64,000 nt of DNA from Bradyrhizobium monzae (GTDB lineage: Bacteria; Pseudomonadota; Alphaproteobacteria; Rhizobiales; Xanthobacteraceae): assembly GCF_021458635.1 (NCBI RefSeq), contig NZ_JAIRDQ010000002.1, positions 62,001 to 126,000 of the forward strand, read 5' to 3'. Made by a program: the position numbers and the translations under genes. Of the stretch, positions 1-9,669 are shown in pieces (the stretch's first letter is position 1; each line of letters opens with the position of its first letter). The notes under the pieces are model-generated. The model did no database searches and was not told the origin of the DNA. It saw only the letters and a program-made list of their open reading frames with translations.

Positions 1-3000
1 CCCGGCCGCATTGGTGATGTTCGCCGTCAACTGGCTGGCGTCCAGGTAGGGATCCTCGCCATTGCCCGACGCGATCGTCAGCGTTCCAGTGGTGTTGCCA
101 TCGGTGACCGTGATCACGCCCTGGTCGGTCGTGATCACCGTATTGCCGTGCGAGGCATTGGTGAGCGTCGCAGTGAACACGTAGTTCGCGATCCCGCCCT
201 CCAGCACCGTCGAGGCGCTCAGGTTCACCGTGGTCGGATCGATCGTGTCGTTGACCGTCACCGTTGCCGTGTCGGTCGTGTTCAGCGCTTCATAATTGCC
301 GCCGGTCGCGTCGGTGACCGAAACGCTGTAGCTCTCGTGATCGACATAGGGATCGTCGCCCTGCACCGGGAACGGCGTCGAGACACCCGTGGTCTGACCG
401 GCAAGGATCGTGATCGTCGCGCCGTTGCTCAGAGTCAGCACGAGGTCGCTGCCCTGCGGCGCATGATCCACGCTGGCCGAGATCGTCGCCGTGCCGACGC
501 CCTCGTTCACCGTTACGTCGTTCAACGTCACCGCGGTCGGATCGCTGTCGTCGGCGACCACGAAAGATACCGTCGATGTCGAGGTATCGCCGTCGCCATC
601 TGTCACGGTGTACGTGAAGTTCGCTGGCCCGCCGGTATTGTAGACGTCATCGGCCTGAGCAACGAACTTGTAGGCACCCTCGGCGGTGACCTGAAGGCTG
701 CCATGGGTGACCGAGACGGCCTGAGAATACCCGTCCGGCCCGAACGACAGGGTCACGCCGTTGATTTGCGTGACGGTCGCGCCATCGGCGCCCGGATCGA
801 AATCGAGCTGACCAATGACCGGAGCAGACCCTTCGAGGACGTCCTGCGACGCCTCCGCGACAGCATGCGGACCATCGTCCTGGAAATTGATGTGAAGCCC
901 GGCCGGCGAAACCGCATGGGCGGTGTCGCCGTCACCGTCGGTCGCGGTGGCCGAGATGTACACGAGGCCGTTCGTGATCGAGACCTCGTCGTCATAGGCA
1001 GCAGGCGTCGAGCCATCAACATTGTGCGCGATCGCCGCGAACTGTGCGACCCACAGATGCCCGTCGGTGTCGACATAGAGCGCGAACACCTTCTCGCCGG
1101 TCTGGAAGTTGTTGCTGTCGACGCCCCAGACGATGTTCGGGTTGGTGGAATCCGTGAACAGGAAGATGTCGTGGTTCCCGACCGTCGCGTTCAGCCCGGA
1201 ATCCTGGCCGGTGAACCCACCACCGGCGGAGTTCGTCAGTTGATAGGTCACACCTCCGGCCGGGCCGGGTCCATCCGTGCCGAAATCGGGCGTCGTGAAC
1301 AGACTGGTCGCGGCACCGCTCGATTCGGCGTAACCGAGAACCGTGACGATCGGGGCGCCGGCAATCGCGGCCATCAGCACGCTCGGGGCCGTCACGGGAT
1401 CGACGTCGTTCTCCGGGTTCGGGCCGGACTGCGGCGCAAATCCCGCGCTCTCGTCATGCGTGACGCTGAGCGTGGCCGGAGCGCAAACGACCGACGAAAT
1501 GCCGCTGACCGAGAACGGATGACCGACATTGAGCTCCTGCGGATCAGCCGGGTCGGTTGGAAGAGTCGGCGCACCGTTCGGAGTGCTCGAGAAGGCGACA
1601 TTGTCGTAGTTGGAAATGACGAGACGATTGAAGTCGTCCGTCGTATTGACCGTGACGGTCGCCCCTTCGTTCAGACCGACGATGACGACGCCGACCAGTG
1701 TATTGCCGTCATACACCGGAATTTTGGTGTAGCTGGCATCCCCGGTGACGGTGACGTCGTTCAGCGTGATCGGCAGCGGATTGCCGTCATCGGTGAAGTC
1801 GCTGTTGTCGTTGGCGTTGAAGACCTGGACGAAAACCGTCGCCGTGTTGCTCGCACTGCCCTGGATCTGTTGGACGGTGAACGAAGCCGCATCCACCTCG
1901 TAATGACCATTATAGGCGAAGGTATTGGCCGGGAACGTGAGATTGTTGACGAAGTCGAGCCGCAGAATCTCCGCAGGCTGGTCGTTGCCTCCGTGGACCT
2001 CATGGCCCTCGATCGACTGGTTGCCGACGCCGATGTCGCTTCCTGTCGTATTGATCGTGTTCGGGTTCGGCCCATTGCCCTGACCGATGGCGGACAGGAG
2101 CACGTCCTGCTCGCTCGGACCATCGAGACCGCGCTCGTCGACGTTGCCCGCCTTGATGCCGACATAGGTGAGCGGCGTATCGACGCAATCCTCCGAAGCG
2201 GCGATGGTCGGGCCGGAATCGTCGATGGAAACGATGGAACTGCTGTTGCCGATGAGAGTCGCCGTGGCGGATTGCGTGAGATGGTCACCGTCGCCGTCCG
2301 TCACCGTCACGGTCAGCTTCACGCCGACGCTTTGACCGGCCACAGCCGCCAGCAGCGAAACCGACTCGTCAAACAGCGAGGGATTCTCGGGCAGCTGCGA
2401 TCCGGCGGGTTCCGAGGCATCGTGATCAATCGGCAGGAATTGATCGACCACGAGTTGTGCCGTGGCCGGATCCGTCGAACTCAACGAGATGCGCAGGACG
2501 ACGAAATCGTCGCCCGTCGACTGCGTATCGTGACCGACGCGGCCGACGATCTGGTCGCCCTCGAGCGTCAACCAGACGGTCCGGTGGTCCTGTGAGGTGC
2601 CATCGAGCAGGCTGCCCGCCAACGCGGTAGCGACAAGGTTGGTCTTGATTCCGCCAAGTTCGGGCGCGCCCGTCAGGACGAGGCTGAGCGCGGACGTGAC
2701 GGGGTGGACCAAGGCGGCACCATCAGCCCCGTAATCTATCACCGCATTCGTGAACAGCGGAGCCAGCAGCCCCGCGCCCGTCATCAGCTCACCGATCTGA
2801 GCCGTCGAGGCCGCGTCCGTCGTGAACGTCACGGTGGTGTTGCCAGTGTCGTCCGCGAGTCCGTTCGGCGTTCCGCCGCCCGACTCGCTCTCGCCGATGT
2901 TGTACTGATCCGGCGGCGACCCCTCATGGCCAATTGTCTCGTCCAGATTGAGCGAAATCGCGACGAATTCCGGCGTGGTCACGTCGGTGCCGATCGTCAG

Positions 3001-6000
3001 CGTCGGGCCGTCGTCGTTGAAGTGGATCTTGCTCGAAATATCCGCCGAAGCGGACGCCGTGTCGCCATCGCCATCCTTGATCGTGACGACCGCCGAGATC
3101 GAGCCCGCGGCCAGCGAAATCTGATCGTTCGGATTGGACGTATCGGAGTGATGGAGCGAGAGATATTCGACTACGGAGACCTTGCCAGTGACCGGATCAA
3201 TCGCCACGGCAAAGGCGGTGGTGCCGCTCAGTTCGGGATGCAAATTATCCGTGCCCACGGTGCCGATCACCCGGCCCGCGCTGTCCAGCGACAGCGTAAT
3301 CGGCGTTCCGTCCGTCAACGTCACGCCGGAATTGGACGATTTCAGATCGAGCGAATAGGTGATCGCCGCAGCCGAATCGGGTCCGTCGACGCCGAAGTAC
3401 GGCAGGATCGACAACGCCGCTCCACTGCTTGTCGCATAGGCGAGCGGCGATCCGGGCTCATCCGGATCAACGCCGGGATTCTGCACGCCCACAAAGATCT
3501 GGAGCGGGCCGGTAACGTCGTTCGCCTGGTTGCCCGGTGTCTCGTCCGCCGTCACCCCGAAACTGCGAGACACCGTCGCCGCCACCGACGGGCCGTCGTC
3601 CTCGAACTGAATGCTGCCGGAGATCTCGGCGGACGCCGAAGCGTGATCGCCGTCGCCGTCGGTGACCGTCAAGGTCGCCTTGACCTGGCCGAGGGCGTTC
3701 GCCAGCGAGGCCGCCTCATCGATATCGCCACCGATATCGGCGCTGTCATGGTGAAGCGAAACATACTGGACGACGGAGACCTTGCCGCTCACCGGGTCGA
3801 TCGCGATCGCAAATGCGGCCGGATCGTTGGTGCCGGTCACGACATCGTCTTGATCGGACCCATCGTAACGACCGACGATGAGGCCGTTCTCGACGAAGAG
3901 GAATATCTCTTTCCCTTCCGTCGTGGTGAGGTTGGAATCGATCGGACCGGTCGTGCTGTGGCCCTGCGCGTCGGCCAGCGTCAGCGAGAAGACCTGGGCG
4001 CCCGTCTTGGCCGCGCCGTCAGTGCCGAAGTCGACATTGTCGATGGTGAGCGCCGCGACATTGCTCCGCGCGTACCCGATGGGAAGACCGAACAGAACCT
4101 GCGGGTCGTGCCCGGGATTGCTGACGCCGTTGAAAACGGGCGTGAACAGAATGTCATTGTCGTCGCCGAACGGCGGGCTCTGCAACAGCAGGGTCTCGTC
4201 ATGAACGACGGCAAAGCCTGCCGTCACCGACACCGTCACCGCCGGGCCATCATCGTCGAAGGCGATGAACGATCTCTCGTTACCGATCAGGCTGACCTGA
4301 GCCGACGAGGTGGTCTGATCGCCGTCGCCGTCGGTGGCAGTCGTGGTGAGCTCGAGATTAAGCGTCCCGTTCCCGACCAGGTGCAAAATCGCCTGCTCAT
4401 CGAACTGCGACGGATTCTCGGTGCCGCCGTGATCGATCGGCAGGAACTGATCGACTGTAATCTTCGCCGTGGACGGATCGCTGGCATTTTCCAGCGTTAT
4501 GCGGAAGGCAACGTATTCGTGCTCGGCAGTACCGTCACCGACGATCCGCCCTTCGAGCGTATTGTCGTCGACCTGAACCAGCACGATGGCACGCTGCGCC
4601 GCGGTGAGGTTCTCGAGCGGCGTGCCGACCAGCGCGGTCGCAGTCAGGTTCGTGTCGACCGTCTCGCCGGAAAGCACCAGCTTGAGGATGTTGCTGATGC
4701 CGCCCTCGGCGCCCGGACCGTCCGTTCCAAAGTCGACAATGGCTGTGTCAAACAGCTCCGCAAGGTCACCCGCGGTGGTCGACAGTTCGCCGATCGCCTG
4801 CCCCTGGGTCGGATGGGTCGCGACGGTAACGGCGATGGCCTTATCATCAGCGGTGCCGTTCGGCGGTCCGAACCCCGATTCGGATTCGCCCGCGTTGTAG
4901 GTATCGGGCTGCGGGCTGTCGCCGTGGGCAATGGTCTCGTCGAGGTCGAGCAGTCCGACGTTCGTCGGATGTTCGCCCTCGTCCCGCGTGATCGTCGGGC
5001 CGTCGTCGTCGAACGCGATGAACGAATTCTCGCTGCCGATCAGATTGACCTGGGCCGTCGAGCTGTCGTGGTCGCCATCACCGTCGGTGACCGTCGTCGT
5101 GAGTTGCAGGCCGAGCGTATCAGCACCAGTGAGGTGGAGCAGAATCTGTTCGTCGAACACCGACGGGTCTTCCGAACCGCCGTGATCGATCGCCAGGAAC
5201 TGGTCGACCGTGACATGCGCAGTCGCAGGATCGCTGGCGTTTTCCAGCGAGATGCGGAAGGCGACGTACTCGTCGCCGTTGTTGGCAACGCCATCGCCGA
5301 CAATCCGACCCTCGATCGTGGTGTCGTTGACCTGGACCAGCACGATGGAGCGCGCGGCCGCGTCGAGGCTTGCGAGCGGAGTCCCGGCGAGCGCCGTCGC
5401 CGTCAGATTCGTGCCGACCGTCGCGCTCGACAGCACCAGCGTGAGAACGTTGCTGACGCCACCGTCCGGGCCGGGGCCATCCGTTCCGAAATCGACCAGC
5501 GCCGCTGGAAAGAGATTGATGAGTCCGCCCGCCGGCGTCGACAACTCCCCGATCGCCTGGGCCTGCGTCGGCGCGGTGGACACGGTGACGGTCGTCACTC
5601 CGGTGTCGTCCAGAGTGCCGTTCGGCGCGACGCCGTCCGATTCGGTTTCGCCGGTATTGTAACGATCGATCAGCGGGCTCTCTTCATGGCCAATCGTCTC
5701 GTCCAAATTCAGCAGGCCGATGGACGGCAGCTCGCTGCCCTCGCCGCGCGTGACCGCGGGACCGTCGTCGAGAAAGGACACGCCGAGTGAGCCGTTCGAA
5801 ACCGCAGTCGCCGTATTGCTGACCGCGTCGGTCACGGTCTGCTGCACGAACACCACGTCGGCGAGCTGCGCGCCTTCGCTCGTGTCAGGATCGGACGCGG
5901 CGCCGTGCTTAATGGCTTCATACTGAGCCACGTCAAGCTTCAGGGTTGCAGGATCGAGATAAAGCTGGAAGGCGACCGCACCGTTCGGATCGGCCACGCC

Positions 6001-6876
6001 ACCGGAGCCTTCCCGGCCGACGACAAGATTGCCTTCGGTGAACAGGAAGATTTCATTGCCGGTGACCGTCGCCTGCAGGCCGGAATCGATGCCGGCGAAG
6101 GCCGCGCCGCTGGAGGTGGTCAGCGCATAGGCGGTCGTTCCGGTGCCGCCGCTTCCGAAGCTTGCGCTCGATGACGCAATTTCCGGCACGACACTCTCGG
6201 CCCAGCCGATCAATCCGACAGGAGAGAAGACCGCAGGCAAAACAGCATTGGCTAGATCATTCGCGCCGTTCAGAATTTGCACATCAGTGGTTTCGTCATG
6301 GATGACGATCGTGCCCGAGAGCGTGAAGCCTGCAACTGGGGCAATCGTCGTATCGGGCACTCCTGCGAATGTCTCGGGATTGAGGGCGAAATTTCCGAGC
6401 TCTTCCTGTCCGAGCAGGTCCAGCGGATTGCCGGCGTTTAACGTATCCACCGCTGCATTGGAGAAGCTGGCACCGCTTCCTTGGGCGTTGCCGTTGCCGT
6501 CACCTGCGGCAGGCAGAACGGATTGATCGGTCGTGATGGGAAAGAGGCTCGCGAACTCCTGAACGTTGACGTCGCGCCCCGGCGCGAGCTCGATGGACAG
6601 CAGGTCCTGGCCGTCATGGCGGGAGTCGAACACCGGATCGACTGTGATCGTCGACTTGTTGTCGAACAGAATGATCAGCTTCTCGCCGACGTGGACGAGC
6701 GTGATCTTCTCGTTGGCGATCGACGAGAAATCGAGCTTGACCTTCTGGTCATATCCGAGGTGTACGACTACCGCCTGGTCCGTCAGCGGCTTCGCCAGAG
6801 TGAAAGTTCGAACTGGAGTTGCGTTGGTCGGAGTAGCCGTGCCGGTAGCCTGCGCTACCTGAAATTGAGCGTTCAT
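1..6876 (-). CDS. Giant modular adhesin of the type I secretion class (N-terminal part)
   Basis: Open from the ATG at 6876 to the left window edge, so 2292 residues are present and the C-terminus, where a type I secretion signal would lie, is missing. AGGGG lies just upstream of the ATG. There is no Sec signal peptide; the start (MNAQFQVAQATG) leads into a globular region of about 115 residues. Then come large acidic beta-rich modules, each introduced by a D-D-G-P type motif near residues 370, 622, 873, 1091, 1287, 1551 and 1998, with frequent DGDGD runs that may bind calcium. Modules at about 370-622 and 622-873 are near copies. The last 200 residues look like Calx-beta/Ig-type repeats. This pattern matches T1SS-143/VCBS-like surface adhesins involved in attachment or biofilm. 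Function is inferred from architecture only. A decayed secretion adaptor lies nearby. Confidence 0.88.
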   Translation of the reverse strand, partial: MNAQFQVAQATGTATPTNATPVRTFTLAKPLTDQAVVVHLGYDQKVKLDFSSIANEKITLVHVGEKLIILFDNKSTITVDPVFDSRHDGQDLLSIELAPGRDVNVQEFASLFPITTDQSVLPAAGDGNGNAQGSGASFSNAAVDTLNAGNPLDLLGQEELGNFALNPETFAGVPDTTIAPVAGFTLSGTIVIHDETTDVQILNGANDLANAVLPAVFSPVGLIGWAESVVPEIASSSASFGSGGTGTTAYALTTSSGAAFAGIDSGLQATVTGNEIFLFTEGNLVVGREGSGGVADPNGAVAFQLYLDPATLKLDVAQYEAIKHGAASDPDTSEGAQLADVVFVQQTVTDAVSNTATAVSNGSLGVSFLDDGPAVTRGEGSELPSIGLLNLDETIGHEESPLIDRYNTGETESDGVAPNGTLDDTGVTTVTVSTAPTQAQAIGELSTPAGGLINLFPAALVDFGTDGPGPDGGVSNVLTLVLSSATVGTNLTATALAGTPLASLDAAARSIVLVQVNDTTIEGRIVGDGVANNGDEYVAFRISLENASDPATAHVTVDQFLAIDHGGSEDPSVFDEQILLHLTGADTLGLQLTTTVTDGDGDHDSSTAQVNLIGSENSFIAFDDDGPTITRDEGEHPTNVGLLDLDETIAHGDSPQPDTYNAGESESGFGPPNGTADDKAIAVTVATHPTQGQAIGELSTTAGDLAELFDTAIVDFGTDGPGAEGGISNILKLVLSGETVDTNLTATALVGTPLENLTAAQRAIVLVQVDDNTLEGRIVGDGTAEHEYVAFRITLENASDPSTAKITVDQFLPIDHGGTENPSQFDEQAILHLVGNGTLNLELTTTATDGDGDQTTSSAQVSLIGNERSFIAFDDDGPAVTVSVTAGFAVVHDETLLLQSPPFGDDNDILFTPVFNGVSNPGHDPQVLFGLPIGYARSNVAALTIDNVDFGTDGAAKTGAQVFSLTLADAQGHSTTGPIDSNLTTTEGKEIFLFVENGLIVGRYDGSDQDDVVTGTNDPAAFAIAIDPVSGKVSVVQYVSLHHDSADIGGDIDEAASLANALGQVKATLTVTDGDGDHASASAEISGSIQFEDDGPSVAATVSRSFGVTADETPGNQANDVTGPLQIFVGVQNPGVDPDEPGSPLAYATSSGAALSILPYFGVDGPDSAAAITYSLDLKSSNSGVTLTDGTPITLSLDSAGRVIGTVGTDNLHPELSGTTAFAVAIDPVTGKVSVVEYLSLHHSDTSNPNDQISLAAGSISAVVTIKDGDGDTASASADISSKIHFNDDGPTLTIGTDVTTPEFVAISLNLDETIGHEGSPPDQYNIGESESGGGTPNGLADDTGNTTVTFTTDAASTAQIGELMTGAGLLAPLFTNAVIDYGADGAALVHPVTSALSLVLTGAPELGGIKTNLVATALAGSLLDGTSQDHRTVWLTLEGDQIVGRVGHDTQSTGDDFVVLRISLSSTDPATAQLVVDQFLPIDHDASEPAGSQLPENPSLFDESVSLLAAVAGQSVGVKLTVTVTDGDGDHLTQSATATLIGNSSSIVSIDDSGPTIAASEDCVDTPLTYVGIKAGNVDERGLDGPSEQDVLLSAIGQGNGPNPNTINTTGSDIGVGNQSIEGHEVHGGNDQPAEILRLDFVNNLTFPANTFAYNGHYEVDAASFTVQQIQGSASNTATVFVQVFNANDNSDFTDDGNPLPITLNDVTVTGDASYTKIPVYDGNTLVGVVIVGLNEGATVTVNTTDDFNRLVISNYDNVAFSSTPNGAPTLPTDPADPQELNVGHPFSVSGISSVVCAPATLSVTHDESAGFAPQSGPNPENDVDPVTAPSVLMAAIAGAPIVTVLGYAESSGAATSLFTTPDFGTDGPGPAGGVTYQLTNSAGGGFTGQDSGLNATVGNHDIFLFTDSTNPNIVWGVDSNNFQTGEKVFALYVDTDGHLWVAQFAAIAHNVDGSTPAAYDDEVSITNGLVYISATATDGDGDTAHAVSPAGLHINFQDDGPHAVAEASQDVLEGSAPVIGQLDFDPGADGATVTQINGVTLSFGPDGYSQAVSVTHGSLQVTAEGAYKFVAQADDVYNTGGPANFTYTVTDGDGDTSTSTVSFVVADDSDPTAVTLNDVTVNEGVGTATISASVDHAPQGSDLVLTLSNGATITILAGQTTGVSTPFPVQGDDPYVDHESYSVSVTDATGGNYEALNTTDTATVTVNDTIDPTTVNLSASTVLEGGIANYVFTATLTNASHGNTVITTDQGVITVTDGNTTGTLTIASGNGEDPYLDASQLTANITNAAG

Positions 6877-7064
6877 AATCTACCCCTGCCAAAACATTGT
6901 GCAGCTAAAAATCAAGTCTGCGGAAAGTAAGTCGAAAAATTTCCCTATTAAGCTATTGTTAACTGCATCCGGGGTCAACGAAATCAACTAGTTAACGACG
7001 ACTATTTGCTCACGCGTGGTAAATTGGTGTCTGCGCCGCAGAGCCCACGGAAAAAGGCATTGAA

Positions 7065-7538
7065 ATGAGCATCTTGCAGCCGGTCGACTGGGAAAACATG
7101 GCATGCCTGGCGGGACCGCTGAGGGTATTATCGTCCTCTTTCGTCGTGATGCTGGTGGGATTCGGTGCACCCGCAGGGGCGGAGGACGCGACACCTCCGG
7201 TAGAGCGGACGATCAAGAGCCTTGCCAACAAGGACACCCGGATCGGCGTCTTCATCAACGTGCTGCCCGACTGCACGTCGGGGCCACTGCCGACGATCCG
7301 CCTGGTCAATGCGCCTGCATCCGGGAAGGTGACCGTCAAGCCGGCGAAAGTGAAAGCAACCAACTACAAGGCTTGTCTCGCACTGGAAGTACCGGCCTAC
7401 GTCGCATTCTACAGATCGCAGCCGGATTTCATCGGCGATGACCTCGTGACGATCGAGGTCAAGTATGCCGGTGGTCGGACGGAAATTCAGAAAATCACGG
7501 TCAACGTTGCTGGCCCCGGGGCCCAGCAGAAGATCTAG
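7065..7538 (+). CDS. Small exported protein with Ig-like beta-rich region, unknown function
   Basis: 157 residues. A hydrophobic stretch at about residues 20-38 ending PAGA-ED looks like a Sec signal peptide. The ATG at 7098 (residue 12, MACLAGPLRV) would give a more typical signal length; the 7065 ATG has a purine-rich GGAAAAAGG upstream, so either start is possible. The mature part has two cysteines and alternating beta-type sequence (KVTVKPAKVK, TIEVKYAGG), as in small Ig-like periplasmic proteins. It is divergent from the giant adhesin across a 188-bp gap and could share its promoter region. I do not recognise a specific family. Confidence 0.7.
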   Translation: MSILQPVDWENMACLAGPLRVLSSSFVVMLVGFGAPAGAEDATPPVERTIKSLANKDTRIGVFINVLPDCTSGPLPTIRLVNAPASGKVTVKPAKVKATNYKACLALEVPAYVAFYRSQPDFIGDDLVTIEVKYAGGRTEIQKITVNVAGPGAQQKI

Positions 7539-7614
7539 CGGTTTCTTCTTTTCAGGAGCAACGCTTCCTACGCGGGGTTGGACGAAACCGGCCGTCGGCG
7601 TGCCTTGGTCGTAC

Positions 7615-7965
7615 TCAAGCCGGTCGGTTCGGTATTGCGGCCAGTTCATCCTGATCAACCCGAACGAACACGGTATCGTAGGGATTGTTGGTTTTCGGAT
7701 CGGTCACGCGGTCGGCCGAAATTTGGATCACTTCGCCGTGGATCATCGGCACGATGCGCTGCTTGTATGCGGTCAGGTGAACTTCAGCACGCATGTTCGG
7801 GTGGACGTCGCTGACGTCTTCGACCGCGATCTGCGCTTCGATGGTCAGCGAATCCTGCTCCGGCACGATGTCCAGAATCTTATCTCCGCGCTGGATCACA
7901 TGGCGTCCGAGGATTTGGTGCGATGCGATGCGATGCTGAGAGCGTGCCGCGGGCAGCAAATGCAA
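7615..7965 (-). pseudogene. Remnant of a type I secretion membrane fusion protein (HlyD family)
   Basis: The readable 116 residues match only the C-terminal half of an HlyD/PrsE-type adaptor: a VIQRGDKILDIVPEQ segment, then DVSDVHPNMRAEVHLTAYKQR, then a DPKTNNPYDTVFVRVD strand. Intact family members are about 430-480 residues with an N-terminal membrane helix and long coiled coil, all absent here. The frame stops right after AAIPN, where the conserved PGMP block should follow. In a neighbouring frame just downstream a faint GTP-T-GF continuation and a PLDLLLGP string may be the shifted end. No plausible start or ribosome site precedes it. It is probably a decayed partner of the adhesin secretion system; the working adaptor must be elsewhere. 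Confidence 0.75.
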
Positions 7966-8345
7966 TTCAATTCATCCAATCAACACGTTCGTCTGCGACT
8001 GCATGCGGCCGTCATCGGCTTGAGAACAGCAAGAGATCTGGTGCCTGCCGAACGTGAGGCGGGCGCGAAACCGCCCGTTAGGTATTCCGGAAGGAAGCTG
8101 TCCTTGCTACTTACCCGAAGGCGTAATCCAGGCGCACAACTGTATCCGGATAAGCGTGTACTCCGGCCCTGTGCGACAAATCGGCAGGGCCCTGTGCGGC
8201 GCACATCCTTCCCCACGGCGACTTGATGCAGAACGGCAACGGCCGAATTATCTTTGCGATCAACGGGGCTGCAACGGTTTGACGTTTGAGCCGTTTCTTG
8301 CTTCCTTCGGTTCTGATTGGTTTTTGATTTTATTTAGGAGCAACA
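7966..8345. other. Gene-free stretch upstream of a small exported protein
   Basis: About 380 bases between the HlyD remnant and the next gene. I see no convincing coding frame on either strand. The right end holds an AGGAG ribosome site at about 8337 and presumably the promoter of the downstream gene. Confidence 0.5.
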
Positions 8346-8729
8346 ATGCGCAATCGACCAGGCAAGCTTATTGCGGCGGCGGTGGTGGTGCTGGGCTCCA
8401 GCCTTGCCGCAAGCGTGCACCCGGCGGCCGCCGCTGATCTCGGCCTGATGGCGCGGCCAACCGCTATCGGGAATTGCTCGGAACTCGTCTTCACCTGCGA
8501 GAACGGCAGGCAATATCCTCTTTGCCCGATCGCCGTGTCGGTGGCTGGTGAGGTTGTGACGGCGTCGCTGCAAACCGGCCATTCCGGCGGCGTGCACGTG
8601 CGCCTGGTCCCGATGGGAGTCGGATATCGCTATGCCGGTCCCGGTGTCTGGGTCGACGGCTTCCGCGGCAATGCCTTGCTCAATTTCGGCAAGCACAGCC
8701 AGATCGCCTGCACGATCGAGAACTACTGA
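8346..8729 (+). CDS. Small secreted protein, unknown function
   Basis: 127 residues with a clear Sec signal peptide: basic start (MRNRPGK), hydrophobic core AAAVVVLGSSLAASV and an Ala-rich cleavage region near residue 29. The ribosome site AGGAG sits 7 bases before the ATG. The mature part has four cysteines (GNCSEL, FTCENG, PLCPIA, IACTIE), enough for two disulfides, which suits a periplasmic or secreted place. Gly and Val are common towards the end. It converges on the next small exported protein. I do not recognise the family. Confidence 0.75.
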   Translation: MRNRPGKLIAAAVVVLGSSLAASVHPAAAADLGLMARPTAIGNCSELVFTCENGRQYPLCPIAVSVAGEVVTASLQTGHSGGVHVRLVPMGVGYRYAGPGVWVDGFRGNALLNFGKHSQIACTIENY

Positions 8730-8777
8730 TTGGCGAGCCCGAGCAGCGCCTGCAAGGCGCTGCGTAACCATACCGCG

Positions 8778-9035
8778 CTAGCCTTTGGTGCGAACGACAA
8801 CCGCCCGCGCGCGCGGGTACATGTAAGCCTTGGGGCGTACATAAACCGGACAGTAGTTGTCCCACTGGTATTGCTGCCAATTCCACTTCCAGCAGCCGGT
8901 CGCGATCTCGGGATCAGAATACCAGTTCAGCCGATACGGTTCGTCGCCAAATGGATACGGACCGCCCTGAGCGCTGGCCGGCGATGCACATATGCAGACG
9001 GCGGCGGCAATCGCAACAAGGAATGGCTTGTACAT
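8778..9035 (-). CDS. Tiny exported aromatic-rich protein, unknown function
   Basis: Start chosen at the ATG at 9035 (MYKPFLVAIAAAVC) because GGGAGAAAG lies just upstream and it begins a compact signal peptide ending ASPASAQ. An upstream ATG at 9122 would add 29 residues without export features. The mature chain is only about 62 residues, rich in Trp and Tyr (CWKWNWQQYQW, YMYPR) with two cysteines, and has a basic tail. It could be a small periplasmic or surface-bound protein. The family is not recognised. Confidence 0.65.
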   Translation of the reverse strand: MYKPFLVAIAAAVCICASPASAQGGPYPFGDEPYRLNWYSDPEIATGCWKWNWQQYQWDNYCPVYVRPKAYMYPRARAVVVRTKG

Positions 9036-9313
9036 GACTTTCTCCCAATATGTCGGCATAGTGCCAAATCGACACAAGCTTATCAAGCTTGGAAGCGCCA
9101 GGCATGCTGGCGAGTCCTCCACTCGTAACGCGCAAAGACGTCGGTAGCGGCTTTCGACGCAAAGGCAAGGACCTGACCTGCGGCACGTCGGAACGCGAAA
9201 TCGAATCGCCCGGAGCCTGAGCTCTGTCAGATGTCCTGGTCGCCTCCGTACTGGATAGTCTTTGCATCGGGTGAATTAGTCGTCGGCCCCCTCACACTCA
9301 CACGCCGCCTTTC

Positions 9314-9613
9314 ATGAAAACCATTTCACTCAAGGCGAAGCTTCGGTGGCCGGACGTCAAGGACCATTACCTCGTTATCTACGAAGAGCATGCAATCGGC
9401 AGCTTGCATCGTTCCGGAGACAATTGGCGCTGGTCGATCAGCATCCCCATGGGCTTGCCCGATTGGTCGGTCGGAAACGCTTCCAGTCTCCACGAAGGCA
9501 TCAAGGCGCTTGGCAACGCTTGGACCCGCGTATTGAAGTCAACTAGCACAGAGCGCCTGCAGCGGGCGTGGGATCTCGAGCGAGCTGCGGACACTCGAAA
9601 CCGCGGCGTATAG
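9314..9613 (+). CDS. Small cytosolic protein, unknown function
   Basis: 99 residues with no signal peptide or membrane segment. The composition is ordinary for a soluble protein: Trp-rich N-half (KLRWPDVKDHYLVIYEEHAIGSL, here split by a GDNWRWSISIP strand), then a likely helical C-half ending in charged residues. The start ATG follows a C-rich leader with no strong ribosome site, so the exact start is less certain. It is alone between divergent neighbours. I do not recognise it. Confidence 0.55.
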   Translation: MKTISLKAKLRWPDVKDHYLVIYEEHAIGSLHRSGDNWRWSISIPMGLPDWSVGNASSLHEGIKALGNAWTRVLKSTSTERLQRAWDLERAADTRNRGV

Positions 9614-9669
9614 TGTCAACACGCCGAGAGCGCCTGTCCTCAAAATATCAATCTGAGGTTCGGACCATC

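Noticed and set aside
4250..5770. Regular DNA repeats considered as a CRISPR array or tandem repeat locus
   Set aside because: The repeat unit is about 750 bp and in frame, so it is protein module duplication.
148..5790. Two very long open frames on the plus strand (148-2595 and 2704-5790)
   Set aside because: They are Arg/Asp-rich shadows of the adhesin on the other strand and resemble no protein; high GC keeps many frames open.
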